Source of the DNA: Eucalyptus grandis
Lineage: Eukaryota > Streptophyta > Magnoliopsida > Myrtales > Myrtaceae
Assembly: GCF_016545825.1 (NCBI RefSeq)
Contig: NC_052619.1
Coordinates: 45,880,127-45,944,126, forward strand
DNA: 64,000 nt
Direction of reading: 5' to 3'
The notes beneath the pieces were generated by a model. It had not been told where the DNA came from and made no database searches. It was given only the letters and a program-made list of their open reading frames with translations. The translations under genes and the position numbers were made by a program. Of the stretch, positions 36,600-47,960 are shown piece after piece (the stretch's first letter is position 1; every line of letters starts with the position of its first letter).

Positions 36600-37990
36600 C
36601 TTTTGATCTGCACCACTCTCCCTCCCCCCCTCTCTCTCTCTCCCCTTCGTTGAAATGTTCAAGGTTCGATCTCCGATTCACTCTTCCTCTCTTTTCTCGC
36701 GATTTCGCCGCTCGGAGATAAGTTTAGAGCTTTTCTTCAAGACTCCATCGCATTGGGTTTTGCCTGTCGAGCGTTAATTTGCTTTGTTGGATGGACGGTA
36801 CTCTCCTTCATGTGCCTAAGTCGTACGATTGTGTCAACATCGAAATGCTCGTAGTGTTCACCAGTTGTATTCTGTGCCAATATTCAATTGGCAGAGGAAA
36901 AGGTGCACGAAATCATGAACAGAGGCGTGGTGACAGAGAACCCTTCTCTTGGTGGCTTGGCGATACACAGAGATGAGTTCCTGCGTTATGTGAGAAGAGA
37001 GATGAATATGATCTTCTTACCTTCTTTGTTTTGGGAACTTTCTTATTTGTTTCTTGACTGGCAAATTTCGGGTGGTTTCGGAAGGATTGAGAGTTTTAAG
37101 AAATTTTGAGGGTGATTGGTGACTCCTTTAGCTGTGTTAGGTTATCTGCGTTTTCCAGAGAAAGTAGAGTCGAGAAAAGTACTTCCTCTAGTGTATGAAC
37201 TTTCAAATCAGGCATCATGCGTTTGTTGTTCTCCTTCGGAGCTCGTTTGATCCATTTCTAAGACGTTGATGAATTGCATGGTTTGAATTTTTGCACAAGT
37301 TCGGGGTACATCCATAGGGAGGAATCGTGTCATGTAGATGCTCGAGCTGATTTGATGTGTATAAAATTTCCCCTTTTCCTGCCCAGGGAAATGGGTTTGT
37401 ACTTGGCGTTCACTAGTTCTTGAATTGTTTCAAGGTGTGCTAACTGGATTTATTTATTTATTTATTTTGAGGTTGGATTCTTCATGCATGTACATTTATG
37501 TGTTTATTTACTCGGGCATGTAGAGCGGTTTCAAGCCTCTGTACCTCTTAGCTGAATACTACTATATCTTGTAGGCCAGCAATTTGGAAAACAGGTCAAT
37601 TGTATGCAGTGTTTTCAAGATGTTCTGCTGAGTCATTGGAGAGAGGTCTTGTTTTCAAGAAGTTGTGCAGAGTTATAGTTCAGCATGTATAGTTGTGCTT
37701 CTCATAAGCTTATAATCTCACTTGTTATTGTGGTTTTGTTATCCTGAAAGTTGCAGGATTACATAGTGCTTTTCTAGTTATTTATGACATTCATTGGCAG
37801 GACTAAATGCCGAAGAACCCTGCCACCTAGGCGAGCATTTCTGGTTATTTGTCAAGAGGCTGTAGAAGACTACAGCTTCCATATTACATTGTCCTTTTGT
37901 TATTGGATTGTAGAGGAACATTGGTCTGGCGCATTTAATCTGATTGTAATAATAATTTGCAAGTTTCAAGTGCCACGGATTTAAGGATTG
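36600..37990. other. leader-like block 1b, no gene recognised
   Basis: Paralogous to 35160-36400. An open frame at 36888-37109 includes RDEFLRYVRREM, but the same region in units 2 and 3 is frameshifted or deleted. I recognise no family, so I treat it as non-coding or dead. Confidence 0.4.
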
Positions 37991-37994
37991 CAAG

Positions 37995-38250
37995 ATGCCT
38001 GTAGTGAGGGATCTTAGTGCCACAAATAGAAGGAGAAGATCTGTCGTGTGGGATCATTTTAAAAGAATTCCTTATGCAGACAAGAGCATTAGAGGCTGTG
38101 CCTGTCTCGACCATAGCATCAGAGGCCGTATTTAGCATAGCAGGTTGTGTGCTCGACGTGTTTCATAGCTCCTTGACCTCAGGTATGGTGGGTGAAGGCT
38201 TTCATATGTGCTCAAGATTGGCTATGATCTGCACCGGTTTCACTTTCGGT
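37995..38250 (+). pseudogene. hAT transposase remnant, copy 1b: BED start fused to dimerisation domain
   Basis: RDLSATNRRRRSVVWDHF (BED finger start, first frame) is followed within about 70 bases by VSTIASEAVFSIAGCVLDVF (hAT C-terminal dimerisation domain; the usual form is S-T-x-x-SE-x-AFS-x-GGR) in another frame. The whole catalytic middle of the transposase is missing, so this is an internally deleted relic. Confidence 0.65.
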
Positions 38251-38289
38251 TGAGGAGGACTCAGAAGAGCTCGAAAATTTTGAGTTGGG

Positions 38290-38920
38290 TGAAAAAATAC
38301 TTTTATAGAATATTTACACATTCCATATTATGATGGATACTTAATTTGTCATTTTGATTGTGAATTTAATGCAAAGTTATCAATTATGACCATGGAGCCG
38401 AACGTGATATTTTTTTCTCTTGATGATTGACGAAGTTGGAGATTGGTACTTTTTAATACCAACTTCTTCTTTTTTATTGCGAATTGACTTCTTCATATTT
38501 TGTATTTAGGTGTTTAGTGATTGTTGTCTTTTTCATTTCCTGCTTGCACGTTGACCTTAGTTGAGCAAGAAAACCAATGGTGTTTCTGGGTGTGCTCTGT
38601 TTCTGTTAGTAGTCCTTGATGCATGTTCAGAGTTTTCTTTTGTAACCTCTCTAAATTGACTAGGGACTAGACCAGAATGTTAGAAATACATCTCTTCTTT
38701 GGGACCCATTCCTTGCTTCTATTACATATTGTCGGTAGTTGCATGGAGAGATGGAACCTAATAGTGAGTTCTCTCATGCACGGATATCTTTGTAATCTCA
38801 CATGCACAGAGAACTTCACATTTTATGTATCAGGCATTTAGTAATTGTTGTCTTCTTCATTTCCTACTTGTAGGTCTAGTAACACTGCTTACTTGTATAA
38901 GCGAAGTACATTCAGCCATG

Positions 38921-38960
<40 letters not shown>
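38290..38960. other. unit 1 spacer ending in a CT microsatellite
   Basis: Paralogous to about 54990-55660 in unit 3 (shared GGTGTTTCTGGGTGTGCTCTG at 38578 and 55314). No gene is seen. A pure CT run occupies 38923-38960. Confidence 0.5.
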
Positions 38961-38963
<3 letters not shown>

Positions 38964-39420
38964 GCCAAAACCTGAGCATCGGCTGATAATCCATTTTCCG
39001 AGACATCAAAGATGCCATTGCTCCTGCACAAGGCATAAACTATGTCCACCATGCTTGGCATCTTCGACGGGTCCCAATTCAAGCACGAGATCGCAATGCT
39101 CTCCAGTCTCCACCGAGCACAAGAAGTCCGCTACCAGGCCCTTGTCCATCCATCCCCTCACCCTCTCGGCCTTTCCGATCTCCTCGTTGCTACTTCTGCC
39201 AAAGGCCTCGACCACGCTAGCCTACATCACTCTCCCCTCCTCCAGCCTGAACAAGAACGCATCCATCCTCATGGACACGACCCCATAGGACATACTCTGA
39301 GGCTATGGAGCCCTGGGTGCCCATGAGTGCATGGTAACAGCGTTGCAGCCCAATTTGCGAGGCCGAAGTTGGCGATCTTGGCCCGCATGTTAAGTCTAGC
39401 AGGATGTTGCTGCTATTAAT
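38961..39420 (-). pseudogene. LYK4/5-like LysM receptor kinase, C-terminal fragment (unit 1)
   Basis: On the minus strand, pieces in different frames match the end of a LysM receptor-like kinase domain: SSNILLD near 39405, WMDKGLVADF near 39150, and MVDIVYALCRSNGIFDVSE near 39050-38990. LYK4/LYK5-type kinases sit in the plasma membrane and take part in chitin perception. The fragment is frameshifted, lacks ectodomain and most of the kinase, and is disrupted at its upstream side by a TRIM-like element. Confidence 0.7.
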
Positions 39421-39432
39421 ATTATTGTGAAT

Positions 39433-39660
39433 TGTTAGAATATTTTAATATTAACCGTGCATTTATCTAATGGCTTAAATTTTTAGATTCGTTGACAATG
39501 ATCCCTCAAATCTTACATGCTATTATAGAAAGTCTCAAATTTAAATCTTTCCAGGTCCATATTTGCCTTCCTAATTACATATTTTCATGTTTTAAACTTA
39601 GACCAAATTCCAGTCTATGCATAAAGGGAAGTATTAGAATATTTAAATATCAACAAGCAT
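39433..39660. mobile_element. TRIM-like miniature retrotransposon remnant (unit 1)
   Basis: TGTTAGAATATTTTAATATTAA at 39433 to AATCTTACA at 39517 looks like an 85-bp LTR. TGCTATTATAGAAAG follows, a decayed version of the tRNA-iMet primer site kept in the unit 2 copy at 47083. A second AGAATATTTAAATATCAAC after AAAGGGAAG (about 39626-39650) may be the start of the other LTR. Confidence 0.4.
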
Positions 39661-40250
39661 GACGGTCACGGGCTTGGCCATCGGGTTCCCATAGGAATTG
39701 GGTATCCAAGATTGATTGCCGGGGTTCTATGCCCGCCTTAGGGGACGCAGGCTTGGGCACCAAGGAGCAACCGGGCCCGAGACCCCCATGAATGAACCTA
39801 TCTCTGCCCACGTTTCTAGCGCTCGAACTTTAGGACCGGGAGTCGTTCTCAAGAATTTTTCCTGAAACATGTGCTCCATCATTTCCTCTAACAAACATGA
39901 GAAAATGACTTTCGATTATTTGTAAAATACAATGAGAAAATAATTTTTTTAAAATTTCAATAAAAATCATTTTTCATAAAATAACCGGAGTTTTGTGAGG
40001 GAGATGCGCACCATTTGGCTCATTAATAGATAACATAAGGGCCTTCCGCAATTTGTCTTCTAGTTTATATATTCCTCACCCAAGCAATCAGCCAATCACG
40101 ACATGCAGAAGCAAGATTTAAAAAGCAAAATTTATGGCTCAAACACAAAATATGTGGGGCATAATTGGAATGCTAGTGGAAACCCATGCTTTTTTATATA
40201 AGAATTTTTTTTTTTTTGGGTAAACATGGATTTACTTAAATAAGTAGGCA
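39660..40250. repeat. dispersed repeat family R, copy 2
   Basis: Shares blocks with 22676-23400 and 47100-47960: GAGCAACCGGGCCCGAGACC, TTCTCAAGAATTTTTCCTGAAACA, ACCGGAGTTTTGTGAGGG and CAAGCAATCAGCCAATCACGA. It lacks the region that forms the hairpin in copy 1. Confidence 0.6.
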
Positions 40251-43009
40251 AACTGATCAAGTTATGTTCAATTCAGATAGCTTAAAATGAAAATTTGCAC
40301 AAATAATTAGAAAAGCTCAAGAACTGACATTTGATTTTCTCCCCGTAAGGAAAATGAGAAAGACACCCAATATTGCAAATTATCAAATTATATCGAAGAC
40401 GAAGATGTGACAGAAAAGCTTACCTTCAGTCGTTTACTCAAGATTGAAATTCATTATAATTCTTGTACTTCGATTCGCCGAAATTGGATTGTCAATGAAA
40501 TATGTTTCACCAAATATTGGATCTTTGGTCTTTTAGATAAATCGGGTTCTATGGTGATTCAAAGTAATTTTGTAACTAGGATAACTAACATAAAACTAAA
40601 GATAAACCTAAAGAATGAAGGATGACGTATTGATAAATAAATTCAATTTGAGAAATTGCACAATTGTTTTTTATTTTTATTATTATTACAGATCCTTTAC
40701 AATTGATTCACTCGGCCTTACATAATCTTCCACAAAATATAACCGTCGGGTTATCTTTTTATTTGCAAACTCTAAGGCTACATTGTTGTTTTGATTTTTA
40801 ACCAAAATATGACTGAATATGATATGATATAAAATTTAAAGGATTTTGCTATATCTTATCCACTATTTGGTGATTTCAGTAATGAAGTCGGATATAATAA
40901 CATCATATCATATATATTGTTTGATATAAACGTCATATCAATATAATCAATATAAATGAATTGCAAATATTACAAACGGAAATAGTAAAAATCTCCTATG
41001 AGCAACTTCATTTTTATTTGCTTTCTTATTTTATTTTCCTCTCTTTTTAAAATTAATTTATTTTTTATTTCTTTCTTCCCCTTCCATCATTCTATAATAA
41101 AATTTATTAAACAGAAAACTATACTAATATACCTAAAATACTATAACACCTAAAATATGTAATAAATATATATTCATTTATTGAATTTATATTATGGGAT
41201 ATAATTAAATTCAAATATATAAATAAAAATAAGATTAAATTAAAAATAAATTGTTATTTTGCATTTCTTATATTAGAATTTAAATATTATTTATATTGAA
41301 ATATAATTTTAAATTTGTTTATATAAGAAGTTTGTTATTTGAGAAAAAAATTTCTTATTATGAATATTATAAATTTTATCCACATTTATCCCATCTCTCC
41401 TATGGAATAATTTTATTCGGCTTATATCCGTTTTATATCCAATTTTATCCTACGTTGAGCATGCACCAAACGCAAGATATGATAATTATTATCTTATCTT
41501 GAATTTATTCTAACCACCAAACACAACCCAATTGTTTTAGGCTTCATACTGATTGTCTTCAACTACACATTCTTATCTACAAGTAGTTATGCTCTTTGAG
41601 ATATCTTTCGAGTTAGCTCTTATTCAAATATTCCTTTGCAGTCTTCATTCCTCTACTTATGTACAACTAACCACTTATCATCTTATATTGATAACTATCT
41701 TAGTTAACCACTCTTCATTGATAACATCATTGGTCACATAATACCGATTTGCATTGGTTACTGTCAATTGCAAATTGTGCTCATTGATTGCTTTGTTGAC
41801 AACTCAAGTCCAAACGTCACACCAATCCCTAAAAACTCAACTCAACTCCAGCATCATGCCCCGATCTAGTGAGGGCCACCCTCGCCTAGGTACGAGCGTC
41901 ACGACACCCTAGCCTAGCTTAAATTTGGGGGAGGGTCCGTGTGCCCCATTGTGGTCGATGAGGGCGTTGTGACCTTTGCCCAAGCTTTGGCCAGCGACCC
42001 TGGTTAAAGAAAAGAAAAAAAATAGGGAAAAAAGAAAAGAAAATATTTTTTTTTTTTGTAAATATTTTCAAAAATTGTATGTATCAATATTGGTCATATC
42101 ATATAAGACAATTATTGTCTACATAGCGATTTCCAGTCAAAATCGGCTGAAAGAACTAAATTGGCAAATCATCAAAAGATTTAGGATTAAATTAGTCAAA
42201 TTCAAATGTTTATGATTGAATTGACAACTATATAATAGTTTTATGACTTTTTAGTAATTATTTTCGCATTTCATATTACAGTGATCAAAATGACGTTTCA
42301 TTAAAATAGATAGAACAAAGATGGCACACTTCAAGATTAAAAAACGGAGACCAAAAGCACGATTTTTGTAATTCACAACAATTCAGTTCTCTTTTCCTTG
42401 CAAAGACTTCGCTCGATACTTCGAATATGGTTCTAGAGAGAGACGGCCTTCGCCTTCCTCTCCAATCCCGACTGCCGGCCCTTTGCTTGCCGTATTCGTC
42501 GTGTGTGCCGTGATTATCCCATTGCGCAAAGAGAGAGAGAGAGAGAGAGAGAGGCCAATTCTTATGTATTGACATTTTATAATTAGTGAAGTACGATGGC
42601 ATCCAATCCCGGCGAGATAGGGAGAGGCTTCTCATACCGCGCATTCATTCATGGGCCAAGATGTCCCTCGAAACTGGGCCTTGCTCTGGTGAAACTCCTA
42701 GCCTGTCGGTCTGGAAATGTCTCGGGACAAGCCCATGACTATTGCTGCTTGACCAGTTTGGAGAACAACTAACACAAACCTCCGAAGCTATTAGTGTTAA
42801 GTTATTGATTCACATTTAACTTGCAAAATTACATGAAAAAAATTCAAAATGGATATTTTATTCTCAAACTTTCACCTAATAATTGAATTTTATTAGGATG
42901 ATTGTTTCTTCGGCCAGGCACACACACAAGCATGCAGAGGAAGAAAGGCTTTCAAATTACTTTCATGCTGGCCGGGCCTACAATCCAGCTCATCTATCAA
43001 AAGCTTATT
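40250..43009. other. unit 2 upstream region, AT-rich, no gene recognised
   Basis: Includes an extremely AT-rich block (about 40800-41500) absent from unit 1, a GA run at 42531-42554, and a repeat at about 42040-42290 (AATTGACAACTATATAATAG type) also seen at about 48430-48650, 49020-49200 and 58490-58640. No coding region is supported. Confidence 0.5.
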
Positions 43010-44132
43010 AAGAACGCATGCCCAAGACTGATGAGTTCATCGAGAAAGAAGAACACCAATCACATCAAGAAAGAAAAACGCACATACCCAAGACATGAGT
43101 TCATCAAGAAAAGAGAACACAAATCACATCAAGAAATAAAAACGCACATACCCAAGGCATGAGTTCATCAAGAAAAGAGAACACAAATCACATCAAAAAA
43201 GAAGAACACAATCACATCAAGAAAGAAGAACGCACATACCCAAGACTCATGAGTTCACCAAGCAAGTAGAACACAAATCACATCAAGCAAGGAGAACGCA
43301 CATACCCAAGGCTCCTGAGTTCATCAAGCAAGGAGAAAACCAATCAAGCAAGGAGAACACCAATCACATCAAGAAAGAAGAACGCACATACCCAAGACTC
43401 ATGAGTTCATCAAGCAAGAAGAACACCAATCAAGCAAGGAGAACACCAATCACATCAAGAAAGAAAAACGCACATACCCAAGACTCATGAGTTCATCAAG
43501 CAAGGAGATCACATATCATATCAAGCAAGGAGCAACAATCACATCAAGAAAGAAGAACGCACATACCCAAGACTCATGAGTTCATTAAGCAAGGAGAACA
43601 CAAGTCACATCAAGAGAGAAGAACGCCAATCACATCAAGAAAGAAAAAACGCACATACCGAAGTCTCACGAGTTCACCAAGTAAGGAGATCACAAATCAC
43701 ATCAAGCAACAAAAACACCAATCACATCAAGAAAGAAGAACGCACATACCCAAGACTCATGAGTTCATCAAGCAAGAAGAACACCAATCAAGCAAGGAGA
43801 ACATTGATCACATCAAGAAAGAAGAACGCAGTACCCAAGACTCATGAGTTCATCAAGCAAGGAGATCACATATCATATCAAGCAAGGAGAACACCAATCA
43901 CATCAAGAAAGAAGAACGCACATACCCAAGACTCATGAGAACACAAGTCACATCAAGAGAGAAGAACGCCAATCACATCAAGAAAGAAAAATGCACATAC
44001 CGAAGACTCACAAGTTCACCAAGGAGATCACAAATCACATCAAGCAATAAGAACACCAATCACGTCAAGAAATAAGAAGGCACATACCCAAGACTCATGA
44101 GTTCATCAAGCAAGGAGAACACAAGTCACATC
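43010..44132. repeat. compound minisatellite upstream of SAHH copy 2, about 13 units
   Basis: Units of about 63-100 bp are built from CCCAAGACTCATGAGTTCATC, AAGCAAGGAGAACACC and AATCACATCAAGAAAGAA. Open frames through it encode Ser/Lys/His/Glu-rich repeats, but these depend on the repeat phase and are broken by unit-length changes. It ends about 190 bp before the SAHH ATG and is unrelated in sequence to the arrays at the other copies. Confidence 0.9.
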
Positions 44133-44184
44133 GATGTTCGAGGAACACATTAACAAACAGATCAAGGAACGCGTCCCGGTCCCA

Positions 44185-44271
44185 GGCTCAAGTATTTATT
44201 TCTCTCAACCCCATCTCCTTCCTTTGTCGCTCTCTCTCTCTCTCTCCCTCCCTCCCTCCCTCCCTCCCTCC
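44185..44271 (+). promoter_or_regulatory. SAHH copy 2 core upstream region with CT/CCT tract
   Basis: GGCTCAAGTATTTATTTCTC begins the block shared with copies 3 (51427) and 4 (63422) at nearly the same distance from the ATG. TATTTAT may serve as a TATA element. A CT then CCCT tract fills 44230-44271. Confidence 0.4.
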
Positions 44272-44322
44272 ACATAGTGAGTTTCATATCTCCGTCCAAA
44301 ACAACTGACGAAGGAAAAAAGA

Positions 44323-45816
44323 ATGGCATTTCAAATGGAGAGAACCCCCAGCGGCCACGAGTACAAGGTCAAGGAAATTTGGCAGGCTGACTTTGGCCGC
44401 CTCGAGATCGAGCTCGCGGAGGTCGAAATGCCCAGCCTCATGGCCTGCCGCTCTGAGTTCGGCCCCTCGCGGCCCCTCGAGGGCGCGAGAATCAGTGGCT
44501 CTGTCCACATGACCATCCAGACTGCCGTCCTCATCGAGACCCTCACTGCCCTCGGTGCCGAGGTCCGCTGGTGCTCGTGCAACAGCTTCTCCACCCAGGA
44601 CCATGCGGCAGCCGCCATCGCCCGCGACTCTGCTGCTGTCTTCGCCTGGAAGGGTGAGACGCCTCAGGAGTATTGGTGGTGCATCGAGCAGGCCCTCGAC
44701 TGGGGACCCAGCGGCGGCCCCGACCTCATCGTTAACGACGGAGGCGACGCTACCCTCTTCATCTGCGAGGGTGTCAAGGCAGAGGAGGCCTACGAGAGCA
44801 CCGGGAATCTCCCCGACCCGGCATCCACCGACAACCTGGAGTTGCAGATCGTGCTGACCATAATCAGGGATGGGTTGGAGACCGACCCGAAGAGGTATCG
44901 CAAGATGAAGGAGAGACTCGTCGGAGTCTCCGAGGCAACCGCCACTGCTGTTGAGAGATTGTCCCGGATGCAGGCCAATGGGACTCTCTTATTCCCTGCT
45001 ATCAATGTCAATGAGTCCATCACCAAAAGCAAGGTAGAATCTAACCACTGCAGTTATATAATTTGAGTAGAGTGATGAGTAGCTCCATTTATTCCCTTCT
45101 TGGAACAGTGCTCTTGCATGAGACAGTTTCAAAATTTGTGCGGTTGCCGCCCCACTGGGCCTGACGGTCTAATGACGGCCACCGACCTAGAGATCACTGG
45201 AAAAGTTGCTGTGGTCTGTGGATATGGAGACGTCGGCAAGGACCGTGCTGCTGCCCTCAAGAAGGCTGGTGCTCGTGTCACTATCACCGAGGCCGATCCC
45301 ATCCGCGCTCTCCAAGCTGTCCATGAAGGTATCCCGGTCCTAACCCTAGAGGATGTTGTCTCCGAGGGCGACATCTTTGCCGTCGCCGCTGGCAGCAGCA
45401 AGGGCATCATCATGATCGACCACATGAGGAAGATGAAGAACAATGCCATCATCTGCAACATCGGTCCCTTCGATAAGGCGATTGACATGCCCGGCCTCGA
45501 GACCTTCCCGGGCATGAAGCGCGTCACCACCAATCCCCAGACGGACAGGTGGGTCTTCCCCAACACTGAGTCGGGCGTCATTGTGCTGGCAGAGGGACGC
45601 CTCGTAAACTTGGGCCACCCTAGCTCGGTGATGTCCTCCTGCTCCTTCGCGAACCAGGTGATGGCGCAGCTAGAGCTGTGGATGGAAAGGGACACTGGCA
45701 AGTATGAGAAGAAGGTCTACGCCTTGCCCAAGCATCTGGACGAGAAGGTGGCCAGTCTTCACCTCGGCAAGCTCGGCGCTAAGCTCACCAAGCTCAGCAA
45801 GGAGCACGCCGACTAG
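44323..45816 (+). CDS. adenosylhomocysteinase-like protein, copy 2 (active-site degenerate)
   Basis: Two exons, 44323-45033 and 45127-45816, with a 93-bp GT/AG intron at the same place as in copy 1, give 466 residues. HMTIQT, NDGGDAT, GYGDVGK and RLVNLG are kept, and K186 (human AHCY numbering) is retained in TKSK, unlike copies 1 and 3. Other expected residues are lost: E156 to A (SEATATA), D190 to Q (FQN), G227 to D (GKDR), H301 to P (NIGPFD). Four residues (C-A-T-G in the family) are deleted before HPSSVMS, next to NAD-contacting H353. It stops after KEHAD like copy 1, without the C-terminal tail. The intact frame suggests either recent decay or a retained non-catalytic role, for instance co-assembly with a true SAHH tetramer; the latter is speculation. 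Confidence 0.85.
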
Positions 45817-46257
45817 ACCAGCGTCGCCTTTTAGGGATATTTTTCCTAGAGGGGCAAAGTACTATAGAGGGTCTACGGCAGGCAACCCGTGGGCGAAAGT
45901 TATTTATATATATGTATAATGTAAAATAGAATAAGTGTATGACTTGGTCCTAATCTTATAACGGAAGGTTTCTCAGCTATAAATAAAATTTTAAAAACAA
46001 TGAAAGTATATAAAGAAATTCCCCTCGGCCGCAATGATTCTCAGAGCTGAAAAGAGTTGACTGTTGTTAGTCTTTTTTGTTTCTTTTGGGGTCAGAAGCG
46101 ACAACTGTTATTAGTGGACGATTATTTAACCCAAGAAAACCCGAACCCCGCCCGAACAAATCCGACCCTATCTTCGGATCAGGTCTCCTTCCGGTTCGGA
46201 TAATAAGACATAAGTTCGGCTCGGTCTCCCTCTTCCTCTTACTCCATCGAATTCGAA

Positions 46258-46291
<34 letters not shown>

Positions 46292-46779
46292 GATCGAGTT
46301 GAAGTGTCTTTAAGGTTCCATCTCTGATTCACGATTCCTCTCTTTTCTAGCGATTTCACCGCTCGGAGATGAGTTCAGAGTGTCTTCAAGGCTCCATCAA
46401 TTGGATTTTGCCTGTCGAGCCTTCACTTTGCCATGTTGGAGCATTTATGTAAACATCGAAATGCTCCAAGCGTTCATCAGTTGTGTTCCGTGCAATGTTC
46501 AATTGGCGGAGGGAAAAGGTGCATGAAAGCATGAACAGAGGCGTGGTGACAAGAGATCCCTTCTCTTGGTGGCATGGCAATACTCAGATGAGTTTCTGCA
46601 TCATGCGTGGAGAGGGAGATGAGTATGATCTCCTTAGCTTTTTTGTTTTGAGGAACTTTGTTTTGGGAACTTATTTGTTTTCGACTGGCAAATTTCGGGT
46701 GGTTTATGGCACCCGCTTTTAATTGCTCTTTTGCTTGTTTTCCAATTTGAATGTTGAGTACGGAAGGATTTAGAGAGTC
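45817..46779. other. SAHH copy 2 downstream region and leader-like block
   Basis: The 3' flank is shared with copy 1. The leader-like block (about 46120-46440) has a CT run at 46266-46291 and AAGGTTCCATCTCTGATTCA. The following short frame (46483-46722) has a different frame from its relatives in unit 1, so no gene is called. Confidence 0.45.
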
Positions 46780-47019
46780 CGCAACCAGGCCCTTGTCCAT
46801 CCATCTATCAGCCTCTCGGCCTTCTCGATCGCCTCGTCCATCGCCTCTCTCCCAAGGCCACCTCGAGCAGGACAACCCCCAAATAACAACACATCCATCC
46901 TCATGCCCACAAGTGCACGGTGACAGCATTGCGGCCCAACTTGGCGAGGCCGAAGTTGCGATCTCGGTCTGCATGTTTGAGTCCAGCAGGCTGTTGCTGC
47001 TCTTGATGTCCTTATGCAC
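46780..47019 (-). pseudogene. LYK4/5-like kinase fragment (unit 2)
   Basis: Minus strand: KDIKSSNSLLDSNMQTEIA (about 47010-46950), matching the catalytic-loop region H-KDIKSSNILLD of LYK-type kinases. The frame is then disturbed before WMDKGLVAD (about 46785). The DFG region and kinase C-lobe are mostly deleted. Immediately upstream, the reading frame is cut by the TRIM-like LTR at 47020. Confidence 0.65.
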
Positions 47020-47093
47020 TGTTGAAATATTAAAATAATAACCATGCCTACATCTATGGCTGTGATTTCGCAAAATCTTACATGGTATCAGAG
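47020..47093. mobile_element. TRIM-like LTR with intact tRNA-iMet primer site (unit 2)
   Basis: TGTTGAAATATTAAAATAAT at 47020 to AATCTTACA at 47082 forms a 63-bp LTR-like unit. It is followed at once by TGGTATCAGAG (47083-47093), complementary to the 3' end of plant initiator tRNA-Met. This is the standard arrangement of a copia-type LTR and primer-binding site in miniature. Confidence 0.5.
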
Positions 47094-47626
47094 TTGGGAG
47101 ATATTGAGTTGAACCTAGGCAGCCAGGCCTGATATCTCAGGACTTCAGCAAATGTGCCCCAATCCCCAGTTGCCAAGCTTGAGTCTCTAGGTATGGGCCC
47201 GAGACCCCGACACCCAAGCCCTAGTCCTCAGCGAGAAGGCTTTTTCTTGAAACAAGTGTTTCATCATTTCCGCTGACAAACATAAGAAAATCACTTTCAT
47301 ATTATTTTTAAACTATAATTAGAATATATATATATATATATATATTAAAAAATTTCAATAGATTTCAGTTTTCATGAAATAATCGGAGTTTTGTGGGGGT
47401 GATGCGCACCATTCGGCTCATTAATACTACTAGATAACATAAGCGTCTTCCACAATTTGTCTTCTAGCTCATATGTTCCTCACACGACTGATTTTAACTA
47501 ATTAATATCGAACAGCTATAGAATCTAGACGGTAAAACAAAAGTATAATATAATCATCATAAATTCATAATCAAACGTGCATCCCGACAACAAGACCAGG
47601 ATATATACTAAGTGGAAAAACGGAGT

Positions 47627-47670
<44 letters not shown>

Positions 47671-47960
47671 CTGGTGACCCAGAACCCACCGCACGGCCGA
47701 TAGCAATGAGTAAACCCTGAGGAGGCACGCAAGAAACCACCACCCACGCATCCCTAGCAAGACATCACGCAACGCTCCTCCGCTTCGCGGGGAGAAAGCC
47801 GACCTCCTGCGTGGAGTCCAAGAGCCCTACCATCCACGCTGCAACGATGGGTGGTTAATAAAAAAAAAAAAAAACGGAGTAGTTCGTACCCAAGCAATCA
47901 GCCAATCACAACATGCATAAGGAAGAGTTAAAACGCAAAATTCGTGGCTAAAACACAAAA
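47094..47960. repeat. dispersed repeat family R, copy 3
   Basis: Blocks shared with the copies at 22676 and 39660, including ATAATCGGAGTTTTGTGGGGG and CAAGCAATCAGCCAATCACAACATGCATAAGG. Contains an AT run near 47327-47344 and a SINE-like insertion at 47631-47869. Confidence 0.6.
47631..47869 (-). mobile_element. SINE-like retroposon with 15-bp target duplication
   Basis: A 239-bp insertion in repeat family R is flanked by exact copies of AAAAACGGAGTAGTT (47616-47630 and 47870-47884). On the minus strand it reads as a GC-rich body ending GGTTCTGGGTCACCAG and then a poly(A) tail (T run to 47670 on the + strand). Length, tail and target duplication fit a SINE or other short retroposon. I could not find convincing A and B boxes of a pol III promoter. 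Confidence 0.65.

Larger units (their letters stand above)
35160..38290. repeat. internal tandem duplication within unit 1 (1a 35160-36590, 1b 36658-38290)
   Basis: The block from AAGGTTCGATCTCCGATTCA through the hAT remnant occurs twice in succession: GACATTCATAGGCAGGACTCC at 36201 and GACATTCATTGGCAGGACTAA at 37785, GTAGAAGACTACAGCTTCC at about 36278 and 37863. Unit 3 has only one copy. Copy 1a lacks the final hAT part. Confidence 0.75.
29940..40240 (+). repeat. segmental duplication unit 1 (contains SAHH copy 1)
   Basis: Ordered blocks recur in units 2 and 3: a start block with AAAATTTGCACAAATAATTA (29998, 40290, about 48700); TATTGATAACTATCTTAGTTA (about 30570 and 41687); CCTTTCATGCTGGCCGGGCC (31660, 42960, 50590); the SAHH gene; the CT-rich leader; hAT remnants (units 1 and 3); LYK fragments; family R. 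Same order and strand show tandem duplication, with later indels making the units 10.3, 8.4 and at least 7 kb long. Confidence 0.75.

Noticed and set aside
36888..37109. Possible small gene with RDEFLRYVRREM
   Set aside because: The equivalent regions at about 35360, 46510 and 53700 are frameshifted or deleted, and no family is recognised.
43576..44050. Lys/His/Ser-rich repeat protein frames
   Set aside because: Readings of the compound minisatellite; not kept from unit to unit and without a start context.
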